In this document: one piece after another, positions 37,801 through 46,993 of the stretch
Position numbering within the stretch: position 1 is the stretch's first letter
Layout: each line of letters starts with the position of its first letter
NCBI RefSeq assembly: GCF_002900365.1
Contig: NZ_CP025981.1
Span: 1-64,000, forward strand
Length of the DNA stretch: 64,000 nt
Origin: Escherichia marmotae
Lineage (GTDB): Bacteria; Pseudomonadota; Gammaproteobacteria; Enterobacterales; Enterobacteriaceae
Direction of reading: 5' to 3'
Notes under the pieces: generated by a model
What the model was told of the DNA's origin: nothing
Database searches by the model: none
The model's input: the letters and a program-made list of their open reading frames with translations, nothing else
Translations under genes and position numbers: made by a program

Positions 37801-39772
37801 GACAGCATATCTCGATGATAATAATAAAAAACAGGCAAGCAAGGTGGTTGTAATCCCAGGAATTTTAGATGTATCTAAATCCAGCTTTATAGCGGATAAA
37901 AAGAGCATCGGAGCGGATGGTAAAGAAACTGTAACACTGACAGTAATACTGAAGGACATCTATGATAATGGCATTACAAATAAAGCGATAAATATTGATG
38001 GCTACAACGCATTGAGTGGCTTCACCCTTTCACCTGTCACTGATAATGGTGATGGGAGCTATCAGATTAAGGCAATGTCAACAAATAAAGGACAAGTAAC
38101 TTTGTTGGCAAAAGTCGATGGTCAAACAATAGGCTCTGGTATAACTATTACAGTCGGAGCAACTACACCAGATATACGTTTTGCTAATGCTCAACAGAGA
38201 GTAAGTTACACCAAAAACTTTACACAATCACAAATAGCAAATGGTATACCAGGCGAAGTACAGCAAATGTGGTCCAGTTCTTCACCTGAAGTGGCCTCAG
38301 TTAATTCCTCTACTGGTAGAGTAACCTTACATAAGTCAGGAGTGGCCACCGTCACAGTGCAAACTTCAGGTAATGGTCAGTTCAATCCTGCTCAGGCCAG
38401 TTATGAGTTAGTTGTTGATAAAGCGGAGCCGGGTTTGAAATCTACGCAATCAATAATTCAAACTAAATGGAATGACAAGACTGAGAATAAAATAGAGGTT
38501 GCCTTTGATAATCAGGATGTGGGAGGTGAGTTATCTCTTGAATACATTGTTGATAATCCTTCTGTAGCAACAATTTCTGATAATGGTGTGCTGAGCAAAG
38601 TTAAACCTGGTTCAACTAATATCATTGCGACAACAAAAGAGAATGAAAGATTTAAATCTGCCTCTATAAAAGTCCCATATATAATTAATAAAGGTGTTCA
38701 TTTAATTGTCTTTAATAAAACAACTGAGGAAACAAATGATAAAGCAAGTTATATCGTGCAATCTCCAAATGAAAATGTCCCTTCAGAGTTACAAATAAGG
38801 TGGGAGAGTAGTAATCCTAATGCTGTTAACCTCACTGAGTCAGGGACCATCTCCTCATTAGGAGAGGGCCAGTCGAGGCTAACACTGAATGTACTACCTA
38901 ACGAATATTATGAGCAAAGTAGTGGATACTATGATGTAGAAGTATATACGAAACCAGTTATTGGTATACATGATGTTCAATATACAAACCAAGGGGAGAG
39001 GAACTCCTCGGGAGAATGGAAACCATTTTATACATCAGATAGTATGATGTTTAACTGGAGAACGCAGGATAAGTATAAAAATCCGCACAAAGTCGCTGTG
39101 AAACTGAAAGATAAAAACACGGGGCAAACTCTATATGATAAAGAATACAGTTCAATATCTGAGTTTGAAGATAGAAATGAAAGCATCCCCGCAAATAAAT
39201 CATTTTGGGATAAAACGATAACTCTTGAAATAATTTATTATGGTAGAGCCGGAAGTGATAATAGCATATATAGCAAAGATATTTCTGTTAAAGCTCTTAC
39301 ACCACCGGAATTAAAAGGGCTTGAATTTTCTGTTATGTCTTACATCGCCTGGAACGGTGATAATTCTCCAGCAGGTATGTGTAGGAAAAACCTACTTGAA
39401 GGGTTGAGACATGTTATTATTGCCCCCAGAGCCAAGTTTAATTTTGGTTCAAATACTTTGCTTGAACCAATGAATTTAATTCTTAGACAAAAGGCAATAA
39501 ACGGGCATGGCGCTGCTAGCAAGGATATATTGCAGGGAGCTGTCAGTGGTAGTGTGGATTTTTATTCAAATGATTTTGGCGCAACTTCTGTCAACTCGAT
39601 GGGAAATGATTGTTGGGAAAACCACTGGGGAAATCACTCGGTAGAGGTACAATTGAGTTATAGAGGAAAAATGTATACATATAAAGACGAATCAACAATG
39701 AATTGGGACGGATTTGGTACAAACATGTCAGGAGCAAATAATTTTCGGAAACTATCTGGACAATGGGAGTGA
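34835..39772 (+). CDS. Invasin/intimin-family inverse autotransporter adhesin
   Basis: A 1645-residue outer-membrane adhesin secreted by the type Ve route. In order it has a signal peptide (residues 1-39, ending AYSS) and a LysM-like domain (about 58-108, SYILLEGESIKTILDKN). The 12-strand inverse-autotransporter barrel spans about 170-405 (ERPTNGWDIRSQVWLP; RYDFVERNNNIILEYRRK). A rod of bacterial Ig-like Big_1 repeats covers about 415-1160 and Big_2-type repeats about 1170-1450. A C-terminal domain ends it (about 1450-1645). The only two cysteines I found, Cys1516 and Cys1593, are 77 residues apart, like the disulfide of the lectin-like tip of intimin and invasin. It is larger than intimin (939) and smaller than YeeJ. 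The frame is intact. It could mediate attachment or uptake; the receptor is unknown. AT-rich codon use suggests horizontal origin. Confidence 0.93.
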   Translation: MTVRVNSYSATFKLTAIFNMAIHLLMSISLTFIPYPAYSSETFKLIPADKIDTKYKTKSYILLEGESIKTILDKNRITLAELKNINQEKTFPDGIENIKEGDEINIPAVSFVPVIWDEIGDKNSESENLHKVASVAKNIGESFSNARAIATSTVSRQIQQWLSNFGTARVKIETDENFSLKNSQIDLLMPLFEQKNSFLFSQGSLHHTDERFLSNLGIGYRWYNNNWMLGSNSFLDYDLSRNHTRLGVGVEYWRDFLKLGANGYLRLTNWKSSPDQDDYEERPTNGWDIRSQVWLPTLPQLGGELRYEQYYGNEVGLFGKNNRQHDPYAITAGINYTPFPLLTFNTEYSEGASGVKDARIGVQMNYQPNIPWQQQINPDAVSAKRTLTGNRYDFVERNNNIILEYRRKEVISLKTTKLVTGYAGEKKSLGVSINSKYGIERIDWSASSLIAAGGKIISDGNSDYSVELPAYQSGQQGINTYTITAVAVDKKGNVSNKSETQISVTQAAINANMSTLTPDNVILPADGKSQQQLVLRINDHEGNPVDISEKEITVQKETKQRGKTGAIFTPFSRQATGEYVSILTAGTESEIFTITPFARNTRLASANVTFTKEYRSSLSVTPTTITAGVENATVRVIVRNANGDLQDDMENHIKLKFSPDLSITTSTFVKIAEGVYEAQISGKKAGKTTITALVNGASVMEQTHLTLKADVSSATIKGKISAEPTFAVVDEQVTYTALLVDKNNNPLGEGVPVAWSSNNGSILGDIVTNTDASGSTRVTVTRSQAGTAKVSLILPSGTINAPDVLFSEGRPDESRSELNLTPTTIMAGKEFAILELVLKDQNGNPLSGQMVKGNSDNTSVTIGDAQEDNSKPGHYIMAVTGNKSGLANLSVMVNNKTLNKTRNLTVKGDVDSWNIVQVTPTKNSFTAGDANGVTYSATVTDALGNKLPGVVVSWQLKGQAESFDPVSRTNNDGIATTTVKSNTSGELIMTAYLDDNNKKQASKVVVIPGILDVSKSSFIADKKSIGADGKETVTLTVILKDIYDNGITNKAINIDGYNALSGFTLSPVTDNGDGSYQIKAMSTNKGQVTLLAKVDGQTIGSGITITVGATTPDIRFANAQQRVSYTKNFTQSQIANGIPGEVQQMWSSSSPEVASVNSSTGRVTLHKSGVATVTVQTSGNGQFNPAQASYELVVDKAEPGLKSTQSIIQTKWNDKTENKIEVAFDNQDVGGELSLEYIVDNPSVATISDNGVLSKVKPGSTNIIATTKENERFKSASIKVPYIINKGVHLIVFNKTTEETNDKASYIVQSPNENVPSELQIRWESSNPNAVNLTESGTISSLGEGQSRLTLNVLPNEYYEQSSGYYDVEVYTKPVIGIHDVQYTNQGERNSSGEWKPFYTSDSMMFNWRTQDKYKNPHKVAVKLKDKNTGQTLYDKEYSSISEFEDRNESIPANKSFWDKTITLEIIYYGRAGSDNSIYSKDISVKALTPPELKGLEFSVMSYIAWNGDNSPAGMCRKNLLEGLRHVIIAPRAKFNFGSNTLLEPMNLILRQKAINGHGAASKDILQGAVSGSVDFYSNDFGATSVNSMGNDCWENHWGNHSVEVQLSYRGKMYTYKDESTMNWDGFGTNMSGANNFRKLSGQWE

Positions 39773-39835
39773 TAAAATGTGAGAATTATTTAATTCTTCG
39801 TAAAAAACGAGTCTGTTGACCATTCTGTTTCCTTA

Positions 39836-40057
39836 AAGGTGACCGTCAAGGCGGTCACCAAACTCGATAAGAAAGCGCCTCATTTCCATTCACCAGTCCC
39901 TCAGCGGCATTGTCCATTTCTGTGACGTGGCTTGGATTGCCAGCCACACCACCTTTTTTACTGCCTCGTCCGTTGGGAACACCTTGCGTTTCTAATGGCA
40001 TACCGGATCAGGCTGTTCAGCGACTCGATGGCGTTCGTTGTGTAGATGACTTTGCGA
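39836..40057 (-). mobile_element. IS256-type transposase 3' relic
   Basis: The C-terminal part of an IS256 transposase (VIYTTNAIESLNSLIRYA at the left of its frame, then damaged). It is about 85 percent like the complete elements by eye and ends in the GACCGTCAAGGCGGTCACC terminal region. It is truncated at about 40057. Confidence 0.8.
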
Positions 40058-40139
40058 TGTGTCAACGCCAAGATTGTTGACCGTTTTGGGGTGCGGATGT
40101 TTTCATGGACTCTCAGAAGATAAATAATGTTTACCGAAG

Positions 40140-40390
40140 CAGAACGGCTCTGCTCAATTGAACTTAGCTGCGCGGAATAGTAGAGCACTAATTTCCCGTG
40201 ACGAACGACGCCTGATGCAGAAAGCTATCCATAAAACACACGATAAAAATTATGCCCGCAGACTGACTGCCATGCTGATGCTGCACCGGGGCGACCGTGT
40301 CCGCGACGTTGCCAGAACGCTCTGCTGCGCCCGTTCATCTGTTGGGCGCTGGATTAGAACGCACAGGAAAAATGGACAATGCCAGTCCTG
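40140..40390 (+). mobile_element. IS630 5' relic
   Basis: The IS630 left end (TTAGCTGCGC) followed by the transposase N-terminus (SRDERRLMQKAIHKTHDKNY, LCCARSSVGRWI). It is cut after about 75 codons. Confidence 0.8.
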
Positions 40391-40444
40391 AGCTGGAATT
40401 TGACATTGTCACAGTTAGCTATTTATTTTGAAGGTCGACTGAAT

Positions 40445-41561
40445 TGTATTAGTCGCGACTTGATCTGACACCTGGCCTTGAAAGGTTGAGAGTTACCGGT
40501 TTTGATATGGGTGTCGAATCCTTATACAAAACACGAGGTAACTCTCATGCTTCATACTACCAATCCCGTCATCAAACACAAAACAGGTTTGCTCAATCTG
40601 GCTGAAGAACTCAATAACGTATCTAAAGCCTGTAAAATCATGGGGTCTCCCGTGATACGTTTTACCGTTATCGCGAACTGGCTGATGAAGGCGGTGTGGA
40701 TGCGCTGATTAACCGCAGCCGACGCGCGCCCAATCTCAAAAATCGTACCGACGACGCAACTGAACAGGCTGTTGTTGATTATGCTGTCGCGTTCCCTGCG
40801 CATAGTCAGCACCGGACCAGCAATGAGCTGCGTAAACAGGGCGTTTTTATCTCAGGAAGTGGTGTCCGCTCTGTCTGGCTGCGCCACAATCTTGAAAACT
40901 TCAAAAAGCGTCTATGACGAGGCTTGTGGCGAAATTGAAACCGCTCATCCGGGTTATCTGGGCTCTCAGGACACGTTCTACGTGGGCAACCTGAAAGGTG
41001 TAGGACGTATTTATCAGCAGACGTTCGTTGATACGTACTCGAAGGTTGCGCACTGCAAGCTGTATGTCACTAAAACGCCGATTACAGCGGCTGATCTGTT
41101 GAATGATCGCGTGTTGCCATTTTACGCGTCTCAGGACCTGCCAATGCTGAGAATACTGACCGACAGGGGTACGGAGTACTGCGGCAAAGTGGAGCAGCAT
41201 GATTACCAGCTTTATCTGGCAATAAATGATATCGACCACACGAAGACCAAAGCGATGTCGCCGCAGACAAACGGCATCTGCGAACGGTTCCACAGGACGA
41301 TATTGCAGGAGTTTTATCAGGTAGCGTTCCGCAAAAAACTGTATGGCGAACTCGATACATTACAATCAGATCTTGATGAATGGCTGGCTCGCTATAATAA
41401 TGAGCGAACTCATCAGGGGAAAATGTGCTGTGGCCGGACGCCAATGGAAACATTACTTGATGGAAAACGCATCTGGGCTGAGAAAAATTTAAGCCAGATG
41501 TAATCTGACAGATACCTGTATAAATAACCGGTAACTGTCAGATCAGGTCTGAGCTAATACA
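40445..41561 (+). mobile_element. IS481-family element with 7-bp target duplication
   Basis: A 1117-base element with inverted ends starting TGTATTAG and containing CTGATCTGACA. It is flanked on both sides by ACTGAAT (40438-40444 and 41562-41568), a clean target duplication, so it inserted here without later rearrangement. Its transposase is frameshifted. Confidence 0.85.
40547..41503 (+). pseudogene. IS481-family transposase, frameshifted
   Basis: The N-terminal helix-turn-helix part starts at 40547 (MLHTTNPVIKHKTGLLNLAE). The frame shifts near 40645-40690 and again near 40910. The catalytic DDE part reads on to 41503: FYVGNLKGVGRIYQQTFVDT, ILTDRGTEYCGK and SPQTNGICERFHRTILQEFY. At least two frameshifts separate the parts. 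The name of the element is not certain. Confidence 0.85.
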
Positions 41562-41610
41562 ACTGAATACTGTGATGACGCTGTAGAATTTTTAACGTGA
41601 CACAGAATTC

Positions 41611-42925
41611 GAGCCTGTTTAAGATTCTGTGTAAATGCCTTTTCTCAGAAGTGACCGTCCAGGCGGTCACCGAACTCGATAATAAAGCGGCTCATTGCCA
41701 TTCGCCAGTCCTTCAACGGCATCGTCCATTTCTGGGACGCAGACTGGATTGCCAGCCACACCACTTTTTTCACCGAGTCGTCTGTCGGGAACACTTTACG
41801 CTTTTTGAGCGCATGGCGGATCACGCTGTTTAGCGACTCGATGGCATTCGTCGTATAGATCACTTTGCGGATGTCCGTTGGATAAGCGAAGAACGTGGCA
41901 AGATTCGGCCAGTTAGCCTGCCAGCTTCGGCTTATCTGAGGATAGCGACAGTCCCAGGCCGCAGCGAACGCTTCCAGTGCCTGCTGGCCTGCCTCTTCCG
42001 TGGGAGCCTGATAAATCGCTTTCAGGTCGCGAGTGACGGCTTTGTAGTCCTTCCATGACACGAAGCGCAGGCTGTTGCGCACCATATGCACGATGCATAA
42101 CTGGATGCGGGCCTTCGGATATACTGTGTTGATGGCATCCGGGAAGCCTTTCAGGCCATCCACACAGGCGATGAGGATATCGTTCAGACCGCGGTTTTTC
42201 AGTTCAGTCAGCACATTGAGCCAGAACTTCGCCCCTTCATTTTCGGCCAGCCACATACCCAGCAGTTCTTTCTGACCTTCGATATTGATGCCCAGTGCCA
42301 GGAACACCGATTTGTTGATGACGCGACTGTCCTGCCGAACTTTCAGGACGATACAGTCAAGATAAACAATGGGGTAAACAGCATCCAGTGGTCGGTTTTG
42401 CCATTCTACAACCTGCTCCATCACGGCATCGGTAACCTTTGATATCAGTGCCGGTGAAACATCTGCGTCATACAGTTCTTTGAACGCAGCAGCTATCTCA
42501 CGGGTGGTCATCCCTTTGGCATACAACGAGAGGATCTGGTTATCCATCCCGGTAATACGGGTCTGATTTTTCTTTACCAGTTGTGGTTCGAAGGTACCGT
42601 CACGATCGCGCGGAGTACGCAGTTCCAGTGGACCGTCGCCTGTGATAACGGTCTTTGTGGAAAAACCGTTGCGGGAGTTAGCTCCTGGTCTGGACTGATT
42701 TTTCTCATACCCAGGATGGTGTGTCATCTCTGCATTGAGAGCGGCTTCAACGCTGAGCTTTTTCAGCAGCCGATCAAACTGACTGAGGTCTTCAGGGGTT
42801 TTGAGGTTTTTGGCCAGTTCGTTAGCCAGAGCCTGTAACTGTTTTTCGTCCATAAATTAACCTTCATTTGATGCTGGATTGAACATATCAAAATCAGGCA
42901 ATTACACAAATCTATGTACAGGCTC
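41611..42925 (-). mobile_element. IS256-family element, copy 2
   Basis: 1315 bases with the same ends as copy 1 at 8677-9991. The right-hand flank is identical to that of copy 1 for 225 bases and then into ipaH, while the left flanks differ. This shows duplication of an IS256-ipaH block in direct orientation 32.9 kb apart. Confidence 0.92.
41645..42853 (-). CDS. IS256-family transposase (copy 2)
   Basis: A 402-residue Mutator-type transposase, identical in protein sequence to the copy at 8711-9919, with all catalytic blocks (LDCIVLKVR, VDGLKGFP, TNAIESLNS) intact. Confidence 0.95.
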   Translation of the reverse strand: MDEKQLQALANELAKNLKTPEDLSQFDRLLKKLSVEAALNAEMTHHPGYEKNQSRPGANSRNGFSTKTVITGDGPLELRTPRDRDGTFEPQLVKKNQTRITGMDNQILSLYAKGMTTREIAAAFKELYDADVSPALISKVTDAVMEQVVEWQNRPLDAVYPIVYLDCIVLKVRQDSRVINKSVFLALGINIEGQKELLGMWLAENEGAKFWLNVLTELKNRGLNDILIACVDGLKGFPDAINTVYPKARIQLCIVHMVRNSLRFVSWKDYKAVTRDLKAIYQAPTEEAGQQALEAFAAAWDCRYPQISRSWQANWPNLATFFAYPTDIRKVIYTTNAIESLNSVIRHALKKRKVFPTDDSVKKVVWLAIQSASQKWTMPLKDWRMAMSRFIIEFGDRLDGHF

Positions 42926-43152
42926 GGATCTCCGATAAAGCCTTACGCTACAAGGAGCTAACCAGAATCAGTACCTGATCATATTCCCGATATTACCGTC
43001 GTCAGTACTTCAACGCCTGCCACAATACCCACGATAAAACTTAGCCGGTTGGCTTATCTGAGCTAAAAACCGTTTTGTCAATGCGAGTTGACTATGACGT
43101 TACATCAGATCTATAGGTTATGCGATGTGATTATGGATGGCTCAGGCTTGAG
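42926..43152. repeat. Flank duplicated from 9992-10216
   Basis: The 225 bases that separate IS256 from ipaH in copy 1 recur here. They end with CTCAGGCTTGAG, which is the left target duplication of the IS4 inserted at 43153. The original ipaH stop (HP-stop) now lies on this side of IS4, separated from its gene. Confidence 0.92.
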
Positions 43153-44578
43153 TAATGCCAGTCAGTTAAGCAACTGACTGGCTCTTTTTCGGGGCTGTGG
43201 GGTATTTCCAGGGCCTCTCCTTTACCACTCTCGGGAAGGCTCTTTCCCTTCTTGTCGGTAATTTCACAAGTTGTCCCATACTTGCAAGATCGCGCATCAG
43301 CTCCGGTATACGTCCCGGTGAAGCGCCCTGCAATGTCATCAGCATTCTCATCACCATTCCGCATGATTCTGAGAAACTCAGTTGATTCGGCCAGTAACCT
43401 TTCAGATGTTCTGCCATTTTAATCATCTGATATCTCACCAGATTATAAGCCAGTAAGACACCCCACAGCTCTTGCTCCACAAGCTCCGGCTTTTTACTTC
43501 TCAGCGTCAGCCTGCTCAGTTGCATCGTCTGTTTTATCTCCCTGTATCCCAGTTCGATTTCCCAGCGATGACTGTACAGATCCGCCATTTCTCCTCCGGG
43601 GAAGCGCATGGCGTCCGTCATCGACGTCAGCAGATGGCAGACTTTTCCTTTGCGCGTCACGGTCAGCAGGCGGGCTGTCACCTCATTTCCCAGCCCCGGC
43701 CACTTTTTTCGTGCCTGCGGGCTGGTTTTCAGCTTCACCAGATGATCGCCTTTACCCAGTTTTCTGATCTCTTCATATTGCGCTCCCTTTCTGAGAGGGA
43801 TCATCCAGTGGCGGTGTTCTCCCGCCTGGCTCCAGGCATTTAACAGTCCCAGTGAGTAATAACCTTTATCCATTAACGTCAGGGTGTTATCGCCGGTTTG
43901 TTCTATAAGTTGCTCAGCAAGCTCATTTTCGCTGTTCTTCATCGTGCCGAAGGCTGCAGCCGTCAGCAGATGGCTGGTCAGTTCCATCTGGCAGACCATT
44001 TTGACCTGCGGGTAGAGCGCCGGGTTCCCGGCATGTGTCTGGCGGGGGAAGGCTGCATCGTTCTCTGGTGTATCCGGTGTGCGCCAGAACACACCATCGA
44101 TGGCCAGCAGGGTCAGGCCGCACCAGTGCGGATGCGGCGTGGTGTTATGCCAGAGCTGCGCTGTTTTCGTGAACACGCGGCGGACAGCCTCACTTCCCAG
44201 ACGCTGGCGGGCCTGAATAACGGCACTGGGGGCAACGAAGGGGCGATTGCCCGGCAGCATGATGTCCAGGCGATTCACAATCTGGTGAAGAGGTTCTTTA
44301 CGCTCAAGCACCATGCCAACAATACACCAGACCATCATTTCGAGGGGAAGACGGCGCTTGCGTAGCGTTACAGTACCTGATTCGGCAAGGCAACGAGAGA
44401 TGAGTTCGGGGTCGAGGTAATCCCCCAGAGAAGTCAGTGGGTTACGCAGAGAATCGTAACGGGATACCAAATCAAGGGCCTGTCCAATGAGCATAAAAAA
44501 ATCCGGAAACGAGTGAGCGTTTCCGGATTCTTACACAGCCACTGGATCGGTCAACTGATCCTTAACTGATCGGCATTA
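43153..44578 (-). mobile_element. IS4, copy 2, with 12-bp target duplication
   Basis: A full 1426-base IS4 inserted in the last codons of ipaH. CTCAGGCTTGAG is repeated directly at 43141-43152 and 44579-44590. The insertion is thus recent and intact, in contrast to copy 1. Confidence 0.95.
43166..44494 (-). CDS. insG: IS4 transposase (full length)
   Basis: A 442-residue InsG transposase. It shares every catalytic block with copy 1 and continues to the native C-terminus (YPTAPKKSQSVA). Small differences from copy 1 (MLIGQ start, DPELIS, MVLERKE) show that the two copies are not immediate duplicates. Confidence 0.95.
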   Translation of the reverse strand: MLIGQALDLVSRYDSLRNPLTSLGDYLDPELISRCLAESGTVTLRKRRLPLEMMVWCIVGMVLERKEPLHQIVNRLDIMLPGNRPFVAPSAVIQARQRLGSEAVRRVFTKTAQLWHNTTPHPHWCGLTLLAIDGVFWRTPDTPENDAAFPRQTHAGNPALYPQVKMVCQMELTSHLLTAAAFGTMKNSENELAEQLIEQTGDNTLTLMDKGYYSLGLLNAWSQAGEHRHWMIPLRKGAQYEEIRKLGKGDHLVKLKTSPQARKKWPGLGNEVTARLLTVTRKGKVCHLLTSMTDAMRFPGGEMADLYSHRWEIELGYREIKQTMQLSRLTLRSKKPELVEQELWGVLLAYNLVRYQMIKMAEHLKGYWPNQLSFSESCGMVMRMLMTLQGASPGRIPELMRDLASMGQLVKLPTRRERAFPRVVKERPWKYPTAPKKSQSVA

Positions 44579-46218
44579 CTCAGGCTTGAGCCGTTTTCAT
44601 GCAGCCGCTGGCCTAACACCTCTTCGGCCATCTGACTGTAAATCTGCGTTTCAATTTCCCGCATGACCTGGGCTCCCGCTTCCCTTTCCGCATCCGCATC
44701 GTCGGTCAGACCTGATGCGTTCAACCGCTCTGCCACCCGCTGAGGATACTCATTCTCCAACATCTCATACTTCTGCTCTTCTGCCTGTGCCCAGCGACCA
44801 GCTTCCGTGCGTTTCAGTACAGCATGCCATGGTCCCCAGAGGGCGAACCAGTCGGTAAACTCCGTCTCTTCACGGCTTCTGACCATGGCTTCGGCAGTGC
44901 GGAGGTCATTTTCTGTCACCCCCGACACACCATAGAAACGCATTTCCTTCACGGCAGTGGAAAGCTGCAGTTTCTCTGCGAGCATGGTCTGGAAGGCCAG
45001 GTAGACTTCTATCTCATCCACAAAACGGAGCGTTCTGACTTTATCCCGGGCAATGTCTTCCAGAATTTCGAGGCGGAACATTTCCCTGCCCAGGGAGAGC
45101 AGCGCTCTGGTGTCATTATCGAAAAGGCCTTCTGAGGCCTGATGGACCAGGAGGGTTTTCCGGAGATTGTTCCATGTGAGCGCGACACGGTCCTCACAGC
45201 TCTCAGTGGCATCAGCAGCAACAGCGAAAGACTGCTGTCGAAGCTCCTCAGAGGTACTGAGTTTTTCCAGGAATGCAGAGACCTGCTGACGGAATTCCGG
45301 TGTATTATGGGCGGAGACCGTGTCAGCCAGACGGTCAAGGAAGGCGGAGAAGGTATTGGCGTGCTCTTCACGTTCAAAAGCAAGCCATATCTGCGATATT
45401 TCAGATTGTTTGTTTTGCGGGAACCATGCGGTCACAGCCTCAGGGAGGGGACGAACAGACGTATGCTGTTGTCCGTCACTCATGGAGAAGTAAATCCGTG
45501 GGCCGTGGTAGTCCGGCGAAGAAGTTAATCTTTGCAGGGCTTGCAGAGCATGGGATGATAATGGGTTATTACTAATATGTACTGAACATTCATTCCTCAG
45601 ATTAAGAATGCTTTCCGGGATATGACTTATCTGATTTCTGTCAAAAAAATACTCTCTGACAACGGGACTATTTCCCTCAGAAAATGCTGGTAGTTCAGTG
45701 AGGAAATTACGGGTCGCTCTGAGATTTTTAAGAGCCTGTGGGAGCGATGGTAAGGAGATTATTTCGTTATAGCTGATATTCATAGTCAATAACGAATCGG
45801 GTAAAGCTGGCAGATTTTCCAGCTCATTGTATTGTACCTGAAGTGATTCCAGCGCAGGAGGTAGCACGGGCAATTCTGATAATTTATTGCTGGCGGAATA
45901 TAATTTTTTTAGCGTAACAGGTAGTTCAGGCAGGTTAGTTAATTGATTATATGATACATTGAGCAGCGTTATCTGTGCTGGTAAGTTGTCAGGTAGCGAG
46001 GACAGATTTAAACGGTCCAGTCGAAGTTCATCGGAATTATTGATAAGACATTCTTTAAGTCGGGAGACAGCTTCATCACGCTCTTCACCGGGGAGCGCTT
46101 GTTTTTTCCATTTATCCCATGCTGAAAAATAATCAGCATAAGTGTCGGAAATGGTGCTGTTGTAAAAGGAGTTTTGATGCAATGAGAAATTGTTATTTAT
46201 TGGAAGCATGATGGTCAT
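44551..46218 (-). CDS. ipaH: IpaH-family E3 ligase effector with IS4-derived C-terminal tail
   Basis: A 555-residue IpaH. The pre-LRR helix (FSAWDKWKKQALPGEERDEA, about residues 32-51) precedes about eight LRRs (70-240). The NEL domain has catalytic Cys341 in SCEDRVALTWNNL. The 3' end is interrupted by IS4, so the native SSLSHP ending is replaced by SSLSNADQLRIS read from the IS4 end. Only two native residues are lost, so the ligase is probably functional. The NEL part closely matches the 759-residue IpaH at 10197, but the N-terminus and LRRs differ, giving different substrate specificity. A MxiE-like box with TATAAT lies 85-126 bases upstream. Confidence 0.93.
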   Translation of the reverse strand: MTIMLPINNNFSLHQNSFYNSTISDTYADYFSAWDKWKKQALPGEERDEAVSRLKECLINNSDELRLDRLNLSSLPDNLPAQITLLNVSYNQLTNLPELPVTLKKLYSASNKLSELPVLPPALESLQVQYNELENLPALPDSLLTMNISYNEIISLPSLPQALKNLRATRNFLTELPAFSEGNSPVVREYFFDRNQISHIPESILNLRNECSVHISNNPLSSHALQALQRLTSSPDYHGPRIYFSMSDGQQHTSVRPLPEAVTAWFPQNKQSEISQIWLAFEREEHANTFSAFLDRLADTVSAHNTPEFRQQVSAFLEKLSTSEELRQQSFAVAADATESCEDRVALTWNNLRKTLLVHQASEGLFDNDTRALLSLGREMFRLEILEDIARDKVRTLRFVDEIEVYLAFQTMLAEKLQLSTAVKEMRFYGVSGVTENDLRTAEAMVRSREETEFTDWFALWGPWHAVLKRTEAGRWAQAEEQKYEMLENEYPQRVAERLNASGLTDDADAEREAGAQVMREIETQIYSQMAEEVLGQRLHENGSSLSNADQLRIS

Positions 46219-46302
46219 CCTTTAAACTGGTAGATAAATGGTTTTGTTAAAGGTAATATGCAAGCGCTTTTATGAAAATAACTCCGTGAAATGGATTTTT
46301 TT

Positions 46303-46344
46303 ATTATAAAGGTTGGAACAGGTTTGTATTTTAAAAAATGATAC
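46303..46344 (-). promoter_or_regulatory. Variant MxiE box with -10 element upstream of ipaH
   Basis: On the minus strand the box at 46344-46328 matches the MxiE consensus at 13 of 16 fixed positions, with GTATCA in place of GTATCG. A TATAAT (46308-46303) follows after 19 bases, the same spacing as at the perfect box near 31 kb. It faces ipaH at 46218. Confidence 0.75.
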
Positions 46345-46940
46345 TGTTTCGTTTAGTTAAACATTGTGCTCCGTATTTAAGCGTTCTGTCGGAATGCATT
46401 CTCAATGGTGGCAACGTCACAACCCCTAGTCAGGAGAAGAGAGAGGCAACACCAAGGATATTCTTCGTTAACTTTACTGTCTTCTCCCTGCATGGTGAAT
46501 TTTCTGAATGTGGATGATCGAGTTTCATATATCGTACGGCAGGAGTTTTTGCCCGGAGTTTCTGCAAGAGAAATACATCGGGAGTTTTGTGTCGCTCATG
46601 TATCAGTGAAAAGATGATCTTGTTCAGTAAGTCTGGAGGGGATAGTACCGCCAGCATCATCGGCTTTGGCCCAGTAAAAAGAGACGCGGGGTGCCATATG
46701 TCATGTATGGGTTCAGATCGCGCATAATTCACCAGTACTGCTATAAATTGTAAAGAAAACCGTGGCACGTCGTATGCAAGAACGTGCCACGGCTGGCTGA
46801 TAAGCTTGTAAAAATCTTGAACAGGGAGTCGAGCATTTCTATGAAGCTAGGCTGTGAGGGAGGAGGATAACCATCCAGGAATGCTATTTAAAAGATTACT
46901 AAATTCACGCATTATAAGTACTCGCTAATATTGAACGATA
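46345..46940. other. Intergenic region, no supported gene
   Basis: About 600 bases with short frames on both strands but no recognisable protein. Possible old IS fragments; nothing assigned. Confidence 0.4.
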
Positions 46941-46993
46941 GTAACCGGCTCATTTAAACCGTCTGGTCTGTTTCCTCCGGCTCTACAAAAATA

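Noticed and set aside
46430..46768. A 112-codon minus-strand frame upstream of IS66 copy C
   Set aside because: No start signal, domain or compositional support; likely chance or IS debris.
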